From NCBI GenBank assembly GCA_031421855.1, contig JANOPN010000050.1, positions 1 through 32,957 of the forward strand: a stretch of 32,957 nt of DNA. Direction: 5' to 3'. Origin of the DNA: JAAFHN01 sp031421855 (GTDB lineage: Bacteria; Pseudomonadota; Gammaproteobacteria; Burkholderiales; Burkholderiaceae_C). The position numbers and the translations under genes are program-made. Shown one piece after another: positions 1-8,356 of this stretch (position 1 is its first letter; every line of letters starts with the position of its first letter). The notes under the pieces were generated by a model. It was not told where the DNA came from and made no database searches. It worked only from the letters and a program-made list of their open reading frames with translations.

Positions 1-569
1 TTGAGGTCATACAACATGTACAGGCTGAAAATACCAACCATGACACAGCTCAGAGCCAGCATCATCGGGCCAGACCCAACGAAGGCGTTGATGACCACGC
101 CAACCAACAGAACCAGCGAGCCGACCATCAGCCATTTGCCCATGCCGGACAAATCGCGCTTGATCACACTTGCCACACTTGCCATGACGAAGAACACACC
201 AGCAGTACCGCCGAAGGCCGTCATCACCAAGCTGGGGCCGTTTTTAAGGCCCATCACGCGGGTGATCAATCCCGACAACACCAAACCCATGAAAAACGTA
301 AAGGCCAACAAAACTGCGACACCTTTGCCTGAGTCTTTGGTCTTCTCGATCGCGTACATGAACGCAAACGCGCCAGCCATGAAGCCGACCATGCCCAAAA
401 TGCCGGTGAAAAGCTTGTAGGCACCGGTTTGCATGCCAAACATGACACCAAGCACAGTCGGAATCATGCTCACAGCGAGAAGCAAATAGGTATTGCGCAA
501 CACTTTGTTGCGTTCGATGGCAGTCAGACTGCCGTCGTAGGTCGATAAGGTGTGAACGTTGTCGCTCAT
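1..569 (-). CDS. Bax inhibitor-1 family membrane protein (3' end outside window)
   Basis: An open frame runs leftwards from an ATG at 567-569 and leaves the window with no stop, giving 189 codons. A GGAG ribosome-binding site lies just upstream. The N-terminus (MSDNVHTLSTYDGSLTAIER) is followed by a chain of hydrophobic segments with short polar loops, for example LLLAVSMIPTVLGVMFGM, FFMGLVLSGLI and SVASVIKRDLSGMGKW. This fits the YccA/YbhL branch of the Bax inhibitor-1 (TMBIM) family, integral inner-membrane proteins of about 220-235 residues with seven transmembrane segments. In E. coli YccA modulates the FtsH protease; the role here is inference. The last one or two helices should lie outside the window. 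It is divergent from the GlcG-like gene at 764. Confidence 0.85.
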   Translation of the reverse strand, partial: MSDNVHTLSTYDGSLTAIERNKVLRNTYLLLAVSMIPTVLGVMFGMQTGAYKLFTGILGMVGFMAGAFAFMYAIEKTKDSGKGVAVLLAFTFFMGLVLSGLITRVMGLKNGPSLVMTAFGGTAGVFFVMASVASVIKRDLSGMGKWLMVGSLVLLVGVVINAFVGSGPMMLALSCVMVGIFSLYMLYDL

Positions 570-675
570 GGTTTTCTCCATCTTGCCCAAAACAATGGAA
601 AGCAGGCAATTGGCGAGAATGTAGCGCCGATTTGCCAAGAATCAAGCCCCTAGGCGCACTTCCTACTTTCCTTGG

Positions 676-697
676 GGTTTTGTTGTGATGCAAAACC
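676..697. repeat. Small inverted repeat between divergent genes
   Basis: The arms GGTTTTG (676-682) and CAAAACC (691-697) are perfectly complementary around an 8-base loop. It lies between the divergent starts of the Bax inhibitor-1 gene and the GlcG-like gene, so it could be an operator or a hairpin in the leader of the minus-strand gene. There is no T-run and no other support. Confidence 0.3.
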
Positions 698-763
698 ACC
701 CAATCAAACGGCGGGCTTCGAATATTCTCGAACTTCACCATTTTTCACGAACGAGAACCTCAC

Positions 764-1171
764 ATGAACACCAAACCCGTCTTAGAGTCATCCGATGTCG
801 ACACCATCATCACGGCAGCAGCCGCGCACGCTGTGGCCAATGCCTGGGCCGTGACCATCGCCGTCGTTGACGATGGCGGCCACCTGTTAGGTCTCAAGCG
901 ACTTGACGGCGCGGCAGCACTGTCGGCACACATTGCACCCGCCAAAGCTCACACGTCGGCCATGGGGCGGCGCGAGAGCAAGGTCTACGAAGACGTGATC
1001 AACGGCGGACGCACTTCGTTTTTGAGTGCACCGCTGGTGCAGGGCATGTTGGAGGGCGGCGTTCCAATCGTTAAAAACGGCCAAGTGCTTGGCGCGGTGG
1101 GCGTCAGCGGCGTCAAGTCGACAGAAGACGCCGAAGTCGCAAAAGCGGGCATCGCTGCACTGGGGCTCTGA
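764..1171 (+). CDS. GlcG/HbpS-type (DUF336) protein
   Basis: A 135-residue protein beginning MNTKPVLESSDVDTIITAAA. It has the features of the GlcG/HbpS (DUF336) fold: a long N-terminal helix, then the strand-turn TIAVVDDGGHLLGLKRLDGA, a central region with AHTSAMGRRES, and a C-terminal glycine-rich part with GGVPIVKNGQVLGAVGVSG. Its length equals the single-domain family norm. Family members bind haem or small ligands (HbpS of Streptomyces) or sit in glycolate and other catabolic operons; the ligand here is unknown. There is no signal peptide, so it is predicted cytoplasmic. It stands alone between a divergent gene and the isc regulatory region, and its Shine-Dalgarno sequence is weak. Confidence 0.8.
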   Translation: MNTKPVLESSDVDTIITAAAAHAVANAWAVTIAVVDDGGHLLGLKRLDGAAALSAHIAPAKAHTSAMGRRESKVYEDVINGGRTSFLSAPLVQGMLEGGVPIVKNGQVLGAVGVSGVKSTEDAEVAKAGIAALGL

Positions 1172-1573
1172 GTCCAGGGGCGCTCGATCCACGCTGGCAA
1201 AGCGATTTATCTGACCGATAGGTAAATTTTATGACCAATCAGTCAGAAAATACATATTTGTCTTGGACAAAACCGCAATCTCGGGTACATTCTTGAGTGA
1301 AACGTTCGGGATTGCGGTATACTTGACTGATTCGGTCGGATTCATAGAAAAACAAGTTTTGTGTCGCCAGCGGGTGACGAGAAATCCTCGCCCGCGCGCT
1401 ACAAATCTGAATTCGCAAAAGTCAAATGGCGTTGGGCCTACGAACGGGTATCAACCTGAAAGCTGCACATACCGGTGGCTTGTTAGGACGCGATAGGCGA
1501 TTTGCACGATGACACCTGTTTGTCGCAAGTCGCTTCGAACTGCTCTGAATTGCTTTGCTTTTAAGGATCACCC
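1172..1573 (+). promoter_or_regulatory. Long regulatory region upstream of iscR
   Basis: These 402 bases hold no convincing gene. They contain three copies of a TGAC(C/T)NAT-like half-site at 1212-1219, 1232-1239 and 1324-1331, the last inside a full IscR-type site. Other elements are a 9-bp inverted repeat (ACCGCAATC at 1272-1280, GATTGCGGT at 1310-1318) and a hairpin with arms GCGGG/CCCGC and CGAG/CTCG at 1370-1395. If transcription starts near the IscR-type site, the iscR mRNA leader is about 200 bases long. A small open frame at 1263-1496 shows no recognisable protein and is not called. Confidence 0.5.
1319..1343 (+). promoter_or_regulatory. Candidate type 1 IscR operator overlapping a -35 box
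   Basis: Compared with the E. coli type 1 IscR consensus ATASYYGACTRWWWYAGTCRRSTAT, this 25-base segment matches at 21 positions, including both GACT/GGTC half-sites at the right spacing. A TTGACT -35-like hexamer lies inside it at 1323-1328; the matching -10 (TAGAAA at 1345-1350, 16-base spacer) is poor. In E. coli [2Fe-2S]-IscR represses its own operon through sites of this type. Autorepression here is therefore an inference supported by position upstream of iscR. Confidence 0.6.
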
Positions 1574-2119
1574 ATGCGTCTCACCACCAAAGGTCGTTTT
1601 GCCGTCACCGCGATGATTGATTTGGCTTTGCGCCAAAGCTCAGGTCCAGTCACATTGGCGGCCATCAGCCAACGCCAACAAATTTCGCTGTCGTACCTCG
1701 AGCAATTGTTCGGCAAACTGCGCCGCAACGAATTGGTCGAATCGACCCGAGGCCCCGGCGGCGGCTACACATTGGCCCGCAAAGCCGCTGAGATCTCAAT
1801 CGCCGACATCATCGCGTCGGTAGACGAAGCCATCGATGCCACTCAGTGCGGCGGCAAAGAAAACTGCCACGGCGCAGGCGGGCGATGCATGACCCACGAC
1901 CTGTGGGCAGCTCTGAACGCCCGCATGCTTGATTTCCTCACCTCCATCAACTTGCAAAAGCTGGTTGACGACCAGCACGCGGCTGGCTTTGTGATTGATC
2001 ATGCGCCGATCATGCGCCGGGCAATTTCTACCCAGCCGGTGCTCAAGCCCATCCGCGTGAACGCACCCAACTCGGTATTCGCGCTCGGCACCATGGCCAT
2101 GGCCAAAGCAGGCACCTGA
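1574..2119 (+). CDS. iscR: IscR, Fe-S cluster-sensing Rrf2-family regulator
   Basis: A 181-residue Rrf2-type regulator. The N-terminal winged helix spans residues 1-75 (MRLTTKGRFAVTAMIDLAL, then SYLEQLFGKLRR and ESTRGPGGGYTLAR). The cluster ligands are visible at C92, C98, C105 and H108, one residue more between the second and third Cys than in E. coli IscR (C92, C98, C104, H107). [2Fe-2S]-IscR represses isc operons when clusters are plentiful. The C-terminal tail beyond residue 135 is longer than in E. coli and poorly conserved. An AAGGA ribosome-binding site precedes the ATG. It is the first gene of the isc operon. Confidence 0.95.
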   Translation: MRLTTKGRFAVTAMIDLALRQSSGPVTLAAISQRQQISLSYLEQLFGKLRRNELVESTRGPGGGYTLARKAAEISIADIIASVDEAIDATQCGGKENCHGAGGRCMTHDLWAALNARMLDFLTSINLQKLVDDQHAAGFVIDHAPIMRRAISTQPVLKPIRVNAPNSVFALGTMAMAKAGT

Positions 2120-2182
2120 TCATTCAAAACTCAATCGCCAAATTCATTCAATAGTCAATCAACTCACCACAGCATCAACACC

Positions 2183-3403
2183 ATGGACGTTACCCCGCAC
2201 TTTCCAATCTACATGGATTACTCCGCCACCAACCCCTGCGACCCGCAGGTGGTTGATGCGATGATCCCGTGGTTGCGAGAGCATTTCGGCAACCCTGCTT
2301 CGCGCAGCCACGCATGGGGCTGGGAAGCCGAAGCCGCCGTTGAGCGCGCTCGCGGCCAAGTGGCAGACCTCATTGGCGCAGACCCGCGCGAGATTGTTTG
2401 GACCAGTGGCGCGACTGAGAGCAACAACCTCGCCATCAAGGGCGCGGCTCAGTTTTACAAAACCAAGGGCAAGCACCTCATCACCGTCAAAACAGAGCAC
2501 AAAGCCGTGCTCGACACGATGCGCGAGTTGGAGCGTCAAGGCTTTGAGGTCACCTACTTGGACGTGCAGACAGACGGTTTGGTGAATTTGGACGCGTTCA
2601 AGGCCGCGATTCGCCCTGACACCATCGTCGCCAGTGTGATGTTCGTCAACAACGAAATCGGCGTGATTCAAGACGTCAAGGCGCTCGGCGACATTTGCCG
2701 AGCCAACGGCGTGATTTTCCATGTCGATGCTGCGCAGGCCACCGGCCGCGTCGCATTCAACATCGCCGAGTTGCCCATCGACTTGATGAGCCTGACCTCG
2801 CACAAAACCTATGGCCCCAAAGGCATCGGCGCGCTTTACGTGCGCCGCAAGCCCCGCGTGCGCATCGAGGCGCAAATGCACGGCGGTGGCCACGAGCGTG
2901 GCATGCGTTCGGGCACGCTACCCACTCACCAGTGCGTGGGGATGGGCGAGGCATACGCCATTGCAAAAGCCAACATGGCTGACGAATTGGCCCACATCAC
3001 TGCGCTCAATCACCGGCTACTGGCTGGTTTGGAGGGTATTGAGCAGGTGTTCATCAACGGCCACCGCACCCAACGCGTGCCGCACAACCTCAACATGAGC
3101 TTCAACTACGTTGAGGGCGAGTCGCTCATCATGGGCATCAAGGGTTTGGCGGTATCGTCGGGCTCGGCTTGCACGTCGGCCTCCTTGGAGCCCAGCTACG
3201 TACTGCGCGCACTTGGGCGCAGCGATGAGCTCGCTCACAGCAGCCTGCGTATCACCATTGGCCGCTGGACAACCGAAGAAGAAATCGACTTCGCAATCTC
3301 AACGATCAAACACAACGTCGCCAAGCTGCGCGACTTAAGCCCCTTGTGGGACATGTACAAAGACGGCATCGACATCAGCGCCATTCAATGGACGGCGCAC
3401 TGA
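2183..3403 (+). CDS. iscS: IscS cysteine desulfurase
   Basis: A 406-residue PLP enzyme that converts cysteine to alanine and passes the persulfide sulfur to IscU and to other acceptors such as tRNA-thiolation enzymes. Seen directly: N-terminal IYMDYSATNPCD, PLP-phosphate region TSGATESNN (74-82), the H180-V-D-A-A PLP-contact motif, the Schiff-base lysine K208 in SHKTYGPKG, and the catalytic loop SSGSACTSASLEPSYV with C330. It ends with the typical WDMYKDGIDISAIQW tail. Length matches E. coli IscS (404). The start at 2183 has no clear ribosome-binding site; the next ATG (codon 11) would remove residues before the conserved DYSAT and is less likely. Confidence 0.97.
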   Translation: MDVTPHFPIYMDYSATNPCDPQVVDAMIPWLREHFGNPASRSHAWGWEAEAAVERARGQVADLIGADPREIVWTSGATESNNLAIKGAAQFYKTKGKHLITVKTEHKAVLDTMRELERQGFEVTYLDVQTDGLVNLDAFKAAIRPDTIVASVMFVNNEIGVIQDVKALGDICRANGVIFHVDAAQATGRVAFNIAELPIDLMSLTSHKTYGPKGIGALYVRRKPRVRIEAQMHGGGHERGMRSGTLPTHQCVGMGEAYAIAKANMADELAHITALNHRLLAGLEGIEQVFINGHRTQRVPHNLNMSFNYVEGESLIMGIKGLAVSSGSACTSASLEPSYVLRALGRSDELAHSSLRITIGRWTTEEEIDFAISTIKHNVAKLRDLSPLWDMYKDGIDISAIQWTAH

Positions 3404-3461
3404 ACATTGAGTCGACTCCCGCACGACTCAAACAAACACAACAATCCACGAGGTAAACCCC

Positions 3462-3857
3462 ATGGCATACAGCGAAAAAGTCATTGATCACTACGAAAAC
3501 CCACGCAACGTTGGCAGCTTTGAAAAAGGCGATGACGATGTTGGCACCGGCATGGTTGGCGCACCCGCCTGCGGCGACGTGATGAAGCTGCAAATCAAAG
3601 TGAACCCGCAAACCGGCGTCATCGAAGACGCGCGGTTCAAAACATACGGTTGCGGCTCGGCCATTGCGTCAAGCTCGCTCGTGACCGAGTGGGTCAAGGG
3701 CAAAACGCTTGACCAAGCGGCTGCACTCAAAAACAGCGTCATCGCCGAAGAGCTTGAGCTGCCACCCGTGAAGATTCACTGCTCCATCTTGGCTGAAGAT
3801 GCCATCAAAGCCGCTGTGGCTGACTACAAAGCCAAACACTCGGCTGTGGCCGCCTAA
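3462..3857 (+). CDS. iscU: IscU Fe-S cluster scaffold
   Basis: A 131-residue scaffold on which [2Fe-2S] clusters are built from IscS sulfur and iron. The three conserved cysteines are C37 (GAPACGD), C64 (YGCGSAIASSS) and C107 (KIHCSILAED). D39 and H106 complete the usual ligand set. The LPPVKIHC segment at 100-107 is the chaperone HscA recognition site of the family (LPPVK), which fits the presence of hscA downstream. A GAGG ribosome-binding site precedes the ATG. It lies 58 bases after iscS. Confidence 0.97.
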   Translation: MAYSEKVIDHYENPRNVGSFEKGDDDVGTGMVGAPACGDVMKLQIKVNPQTGVIEDARFKTYGCGSAIASSSLVTEWVKGKTLDQAAALKNSVIAEELELPPVKIHCSILAEDAIKAAVADYKAKHSAVAA

Positions 3858-3862
3858 ACGCC

Positions 3863-4186
3863 GTGGCTCTCGCACTCTCGCCCGCTGCGGCCAAACACGT
3901 CACCAAGTACCTGAGCAAGCGTGGCAAGGGCGTGGGCGTGCGCTTGGGTGTCAAAACCACAGGCTGCTCGGGACTGGCCTACCAACTCGAATACGTGGAT
4001 GAAGTCGCGCCTGAAGACATGTTGTTTGAAACCGAAGGCGTGAAGCTGATGATTGACCCCAAGAGCTTTGCGTATTTGGACGGAACCACCCTTGACTACG
4101 TGCGCGAGGGTCTCAACGAAGGCTTCAAGTTCCTCAACCCCAACGAGCGTGACCGCTGCGGATGCGGTGAATCGTTTCGGGTCTAG
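3863..4186 (+). CDS. iscA: IscA A-type Fe-S carrier (GTG start)
   Basis: A 107-residue A-type carrier (HesB/IscA) that moves Fe-S clusters from the scaffold to target proteins. The three family cysteines are present: C35 in TTGCSGLAY and C99/C101 in RCGCGESF. The reading frame starts with GTG five bases after the iscU stop. No ATG is available before the conserved start of the fold, and the Shine-Dalgarno is weak, so translation is probably coupled to iscU. Length matches E. coli IscA (107). Confidence 0.95.
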   Translation: MALALSPAAAKHVTKYLSKRGKGVGVRLGVKTTGCSGLAYQLEYVDEVAPEDMLFETEGVKLMIDPKSFAYLDGTTLDYVREGLNEGFKFLNPNERDRCGCGESFRV

Positions 4187-4246
4187 GACATTGACTGCAT
4201 TGAGGGATCTGGCGCAGTCACGCAGACCCCATGTGGGTCGACTGAC

Positions 4247-4774
4247 ATGAACCTCCAGAGCAACGACTTCGAGCTGTTTGGTCTTTCTGAGCGCTTCAAG
4301 CTGAGCATTGACGAGATTGATGCGGCTCGGCGCGATCTACAGCGGCAAGCCCACCCAGATCGGTTTGCGGTTGAAGGCGCAGCGGCCCAGCGCCTCGCGG
4401 CCCAGTGGTCGGCTCGAATCAACCAAGCGCATGCGCGACTCAAAGCACCCATTGCGCGGGCAGCCTATCTGTGCGAGCTGCGCGGAGCGGCCATTGCGGC
4501 AGAGAACAACACCGCCATGTCGCCAACCTTCCTCATGGAGCAGATGGCGTGGCGCGAAGCGCTTTCTGAGGCCAAAAACGAACGAGATTTGGATGAAATT
4601 GGCACTTGGTCTCGGGATTCATTGACTTCTTTGCTATCAAAAATAGAGTTGCAACTCGACGACTCAGCCGCACCAAATGCCGCTTCTGATGCCGCGACAC
4701 TGGTCCGACAAGCCCTCTTCATTGAAAAATTCCGGGCCGATCTTGATCTGGCCTATGAGCGGTTGAGCCACTGA
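4247..4774 (+). CDS. hscB: HscB (Hsc20) J-domain co-chaperone, with embedded repeat
   Basis: A 175-residue co-chaperone that delivers IscU to HscA and stimulates its ATPase. The N-terminal J-domain carries H36-P37-D38. The C-terminal IscU-binding helical domain has the family segment MSPTFLMEQMAWREAL (91-106) and ends FIEKFRADLDLAYERL. Residues of about 113-135 (GTWSRDSLTSLLSKIEL and flanks) are encoded by a copy of the dispersed repeat and do not look like the charged helix usual here. Total length is nevertheless normal (E. coli 171), so the repeat appears to have replaced rather than simply lengthened the protein. It lies between iscA and hscA. Confidence 0.92.
   Translation: MNLQSNDFELFGLSERFKLSIDEIDAARRDLQRQAHPDRFAVEGAAAQRLAAQWSARINQAHARLKAPIARAAYLCELRGAAIAAENNTAMSPTFLMEQMAWREALSEAKNERDLDEIGTWSRDSLTSLLSKIELQLDDSAAPNAASDAATLVRQALFIEKFRADLDLAYERLSH
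4583..4650 (+). repeat. Dispersed ~65-base repeat, copy 1 (inside hscB)
   Basis: The copy reads in the plus orientation: a T/A-rich left part, then CACTTGGTC, then ATTCATTGACTTC and TTTGCTATC followed by an A-run. It belongs to the ATTGACT variant also seen in hscA and boxA. The hscB frame stays open through it. Confidence 0.8.
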
Positions 4775-4813
4775 ACCGGCCCACGATGCAAAACCTTTTG
4801 ACCCAACAAACCA

Positions 4814-6640
4814 ATGGCACTTCTGCAAATTTCTGAGCCCGGCCAGGCACCCGCACCCCACACCCGACGAATCGCTGTTGGAATCGACCTGGGCACCACG
4901 CATTCACTGGTGGCCGCCGTTCGCAGCGGCGCGGCTGAGTGCTTGACGGACGAAGACGGCGCCACGCTGTTGCCCAGTGTGGTGTCCTATGCTGGCCAAC
5001 GCGTGGACAGCTTCAAGCGCCTGATGGGGCGCACGCTCGCCGATATCACAAACGCCAGTCATTTGAGCTATGACTTGATCGACCAAAGCGGAATGGTCGC
5101 CATTCACACGCCGATCGGCCCCAAAAGCCCCGTCGAGGCCAGCGCAGAAATTCTGGCCAGGTTGCGCCAACGGGCCGAAGACAGCTTTGATGCCGACATT
5201 GACGGCGCCGTCATCACCGTTCCGGCGTACTTTGACGATGCCCAGCGCCAAGCCACCAAAGACGCCGCTCAACTGGCCGGACTCACGGTGCTGCGCCTCA
5301 TCAACGAGCCCACTGCAGCAGCCATCGCTTACGGGCTGGACACCGCCGCGCAAGGCACCTATGTGGTTTACGACCTTGGCGGCGGCACGTTTGATGTCTC
5401 GATTTTGCGCATGAGCAACGGCGTGTTTGAAGTCATCGCCACCGGCGGCAACGCCGCCCTGGGTGGCGACGACTACGACTGGGCCTTAGGCGCTGCGATG
5501 TGCGCCAAGGCCGGCGCGGCCCTCCCAACGACGCTCGTCGAGAAATCCGAACTGAAGGCACTGTCGCGCCACGTCAAAGAAGCTCTGAGCGACCTGCAAG
5601 ATGCTACTGAAACGATAGCGTTTGAGTCAATGAATACGGAGACCAGAGGTCAATTTCGCATCAAAACATCTGTTTCAAGAGCGGAATTCGATGCCATCGC
5701 CGACCCGCTGACGGCCAAAACCCTCAGCGCAGCCCGCAAGTGCCTGCGCGATGCCAAACTCACCCCCGCCGACATCGACGGCGTGGTCATGGTCGGCGGC
5801 TCAACCCGAATGCCGCATGTCCAATCCGCCGTCGCGCAGTTGTTTGGTCGCGCACCGCTGAACAACCTCAACCCCGACGAGGTCGTGGCACTCGGTGCGG
5901 CCATCTCAGCCAACCAACTCATCGGCAACAACCCCGGTGGCGACTTGTTGCTACTCGACGTGATCCCGTTGAGTTTGGGCATTGAGACCATGGGCGGCTT
6001 GGTTGAGCGCATCGTGCCCCGTAACACGCCGATTCCTGCCGCCATGGCACAAGACTTCACCACTTACCAAGACGGTCAAACAGGTTTAAGTTTGCATGTG
6101 TTGCAAGGAGAACGAGATCTCGTCGCTGATTGCCGAAGCCTCGCCCGGTTCAGCCTGCGCGGCATACCGCCGATGGTGGCCGGCGCGGCGCGCATTCGCG
6201 TGACTTTCAGAATCGATGCCGACGGCTTGCTCAGCGTCGAAGCCAACGAGCTTGTCAGCGGCGTGACGGCCGAGACGGTCATCAAGCCCAGCTACGGCTT
6301 GAGCGATGAGACCATTGCCACCATGCTGCAAAGCAGCTTCAACACCGCGCACATTGACATCGCAGCGCGGGCGCTGGTCACCGCACGACTCGATGCGCAG
6401 CGCTTGGTTTTGGCGGTTCAAACCGCCCTCAACGCAGATGCTGACTTGCTGCAAGCGGGCCAGCGCGAACACATCGAGTCACTCATGCAAGCCGCCACCG
6501 TGGCGCAAAGCCTCGCCGAGCCCGCCCCGATTGAGGCCGCCACCAAGGCCTTGGCCAAAGGCACCGAAGCCTTTGCCGCCGAGCGCATGAATGCGGGCAT
6601 CCAAAATGCCCTGTCTGGCAAATCCATCTCAGAGGTCTAA
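4814..6640 (+). CDS. hscA: HscA, Hsp70-class chaperone for Fe-S assembly, with embedded repeat
   Basis: A 608-residue specialised Hsp70 that uses ATP to release clusters from IscU. Seen directly: the N-terminal phosphate-binding motif VGIDLGTTHSLVA (22-34), VPAYFDDAQRQATKDAAQLAG, NEPTAAAIAYGL, the second phosphate motif YDLGGGTFDVSIL, the adenosine motif VVMVGGSTRMP, and the inter-domain segment DVIPLSLGIETMGG before the substrate-binding domain. Residues of about 263-286 (DATETIAFESMNTETRGQF and flank), in lobe II of the ATPase domain, come from a minus-oriented copy of the dispersed repeat. Length is close to the family norm (E. coli 616). It ends one base before fdx begins. Confidence 0.96.
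   Translation: MALLQISEPGQAPAPHTRRIAVGIDLGTTHSLVAAVRSGAAECLTDEDGATLLPSVVSYAGQRVDSFKRLMGRTLADITNASHLSYDLIDQSGMVAIHTPIGPKSPVEASAEILARLRQRAEDSFDADIDGAVITVPAYFDDAQRQATKDAAQLAGLTVLRLINEPTAAAIAYGLDTAAQGTYVVYDLGGGTFDVSILRMSNGVFEVIATGGNAALGGDDYDWALGAAMCAKAGAALPTTLVEKSELKALSRHVKEALSDLQDATETIAFESMNTETRGQFRIKTSVSRAEFDAIADPLTAKTLSAARKCLRDAKLTPADIDGVVMVGGSTRMPHVQSAVAQLFGRAPLNNLNPDEVVALGAAISANQLIGNNPGGDLLLLDVIPLSLGIETMGGLVERIVPRNTPIPAAMAQDFTTYQDGQTGLSLHVLQGERDLVADCRSLARFSLRGIPPMVAGAARIRVTFRIDADGLLSVEANELVSGVTAETVIKPSYGLSDETIATMLQSSFNTAHIDIAARALVTARLDAQRLVLAVQTALNADADLLQAGQREHIESLMQAATVAQSLAEPAPIEAATKALAKGTEAFAAERMNAGIQNALSGKSISEV
5601..5670 (-). repeat. Dispersed ~65-base repeat, copy 2 (inside hscA)
   Basis: Read on the minus strand it gives a left part, CTCTGGTCTCCG, ATTCATTGACTC, then GCTATCGTTTCAGTAGC, which can pair weakly with itself. 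It shares CTCTGGTC and ATTGACTC with the boxA copy. The host frame is open across the whole copy. Confidence 0.8.
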
Positions 6641-6641
6641 G

Positions 6642-6980
6642 ATGCCCATCATCAAAATTCTGCCCCACGCCGAATACGCCCCACTGGGCCGCGAAATCAA
6701 AGCCAGTGTCGGCGACAGCATCTGCGAAGCCTTGATTGAAAACGGCATCAACATCGAACACGCCTGCGACATGAGCTGTGCTTGCACCACCTGCCACATC
6801 ATCGTGCGCGAGGGGTTCAAGACCCTCAATGAAATGGACGAAAACGAAGAAGACCTGCTCGACCGAGCCTGGGGCCTAGAGCCCAACAGCCGCCTGAGCT
6901 GCCAAGCCTTCGTCGGCCAAACCGATTTGGTGGTCGACATCCCGAGATACACGATCAATCACGCCAAAGAGAATCATTGA
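6642..6980 (+). CDS. fdx: Fdx, ISC-type [2Fe-2S] ferredoxin
   Basis: A 112-residue adrenodoxin-type ferredoxin that supplies electrons for cluster assembly. The cluster ligands are C42, C48 and C51 (CDMSCACTTC) and C87 (RLSCQAF), the classic C-x5-C-x2-C-x35-C spacing. The start at 6642 is preceded by AGAGGT inside the end of hscA and gives the family N-terminus MPIIKILPHAEYAP; a longer frame from 6591 overlaps hscA and is rejected. It is the last recognisable isc gene. No iscX follows. Confidence 0.96.
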   Translation: MPIIKILPHAEYAPLGREIKASVGDSICEALIENGINIEHACDMSCACTTCHIIVREGFKTLNEMDENEEDLLDRAWGLEPNSRLSCQAFVGQTDLVVDIPRYTINHAKENH

Positions 6981-7053
6981 GGACGCAAAAGATCTGCCGA
7001 CGGATGAATATTTTTATGTAAAATCCAAGTTCAACTTGCGATTTTCATAAAAT

Positions 7054-8250
7054 ATGGCCATCCCCCGTCAGCTTCTTCAGACTTTGATCCGGCGCGCGGC
7101 GCCATATCCGGTTGTCACGCTCACAGGGCCACGCCAGTCTGGCAAGACCACTTTGTGCAGGCAGGCCTTTGGGCATCTGCCATACGCCAACCTCGAAGAC
7201 ACACCCACCCGCCAATTTGCCCAAGCCGACCCGCGTGGTTTCTTGGCACAGTTTCCGTCGGGAGCAATCCTGGATGAAGTGCAGCGAGTACCCGACATTT
7301 TGTCTTCGGTGCAAGTGCTAGTCGATGAGTGGCGATTCAGCCAATGGCAACACGCTGGAGCCACCAACGACACACGAAAATTCATCCTCACGGGCAGCCA
7401 GCAACTTGACTTGATGGGCGCCGTACGCCAGTCGCTGGCGGGTCGTACTGCGGTGTTGCGCCTGCTGCCGCTGTCGATTTTGGAGCTTCACCATGCCGGC
7501 TTGCCGCACGACACAATGCAAATGTTGCACAGGGGTGGCTATCCTGCTGTGCATGCACGTGACATCAAGCCCGCCGACTTTTTCAACGACTATTTTGAGA
7601 CCTACGTTCAGCGCGACTTGAGTGAGTTGATCGCCTTGCGCAATTTGCCCGAATTTCGCCGAATGGTGCGTCTGTGTGCGGGTCGGGTGGGTCAGATCCT
7701 CAACTACCAAAGCCTGTCCAACGATGTGGGTGTGTCGCAAACCACCATTGCCACATGGATCAACTTGCTTGAAACCGGCTATATCGTGTACCTGCTGCCG
7801 CCGTGGTTCGAGAACATTGGCAAGCGACTCATCAAGTCCCCAAAACTCTACTTCTACGACACGGGTTTGGCCACTTGGCTCATGGGCATTGACGATCCCG
7901 CGCAGCTGGCAACACACCCTTTGCGGGGCCATTTGTTTGAGAATTTCGTAATCACTGAATTTGCCAAGTACTTCGAAAATCAAGGCGACCGAGCGCGCTT
8001 GCATTTTTGGCGTGACAGCAATGGACAAGAAGTTGATTTGGTTGTTGAAAATGGGATGGCCCCTGGCAAATTGGGTTTGGTGGAGATCAAATCGTCGCAA
8101 ACCTATCACCCTGATTTCGCTAGAAGCCTAAAACAAGTCAGCAAACTCTTGGGCGACAAAGTGGCGCGCCAAATGGTGGTGTACGCAGGCGCAGATCAGT
8201 TCAAACGCGAAGATGTCGAGGTCGTCGGCATCCAGGCGATCAACGCGTGA
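7054..8250 (+). CDS. DUF4143-type AAA ATPase
   Basis: A 398-residue protein with an N-terminal P-loop ATPase (Walker A GPRQSGKTT at 25-33, Walker B AILDEVQ at 71-77, sensor-like FILTGSQQ) and a C-terminal DUF4143 region. The latter carries EVDLVVENG and LGLVEIKSSQ, a pattern like the D...ExK core of restriction-like nuclease folds. The family is widespread and patchily distributed, often genomically mobile; its function is not established. The gene follows fdx after 73 A+T-rich bases and has no visible Shine-Dalgarno; a TAAAAT box at 7019-7024 may be a -10. The sequence before the ATG is notably more A+T-rich than the neighbouring genes, which suggests insertion of the gene here. Confidence 0.88.
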   Translation: MAIPRQLLQTLIRRAAPYPVVTLTGPRQSGKTTLCRQAFGHLPYANLEDTPTRQFAQADPRGFLAQFPSGAILDEVQRVPDILSSVQVLVDEWRFSQWQHAGATNDTRKFILTGSQQLDLMGAVRQSLAGRTAVLRLLPLSILELHHAGLPHDTMQMLHRGGYPAVHARDIKPADFFNDYFETYVQRDLSELIALRNLPEFRRMVRLCAGRVGQILNYQSLSNDVGVSQTTIATWINLLETGYIVYLLPPWFENIGKRLIKSPKLYFYDTGLATWLMGIDDPAQLATHPLRGHLFENFVITEFAKYFENQGDRARLHFWRDSNGQEVDLVVENGMAPGKLGLVEIKSSQTYHPDFARSLKQVSKLLGDKVARQMVVYAGADQFKREDVEVVGIQAINA

Positions 8251-8356
8251 ATGCGAAGTCAAACCACCTCGCCTTGCTTACGCGACCTCCCCCGCCGGCC
8301 GCAACACATCCGCGACGACGTTTGGCGCCAGAAAATAGCACTGCTTTCCTATTACT

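Noticed and set aside
1263..1496. Small frame of 77 codons upstream of iscR
   Set aside because: It covers the inverted repeat, the IscR-type site and the leader hairpin; no ribosome-binding site and no protein-like pattern.
2159..2893. Minus-strand frame of 244 codons over iscS
   Set aside because: Antisense shadow of a well-supported gene; no family resemblance.
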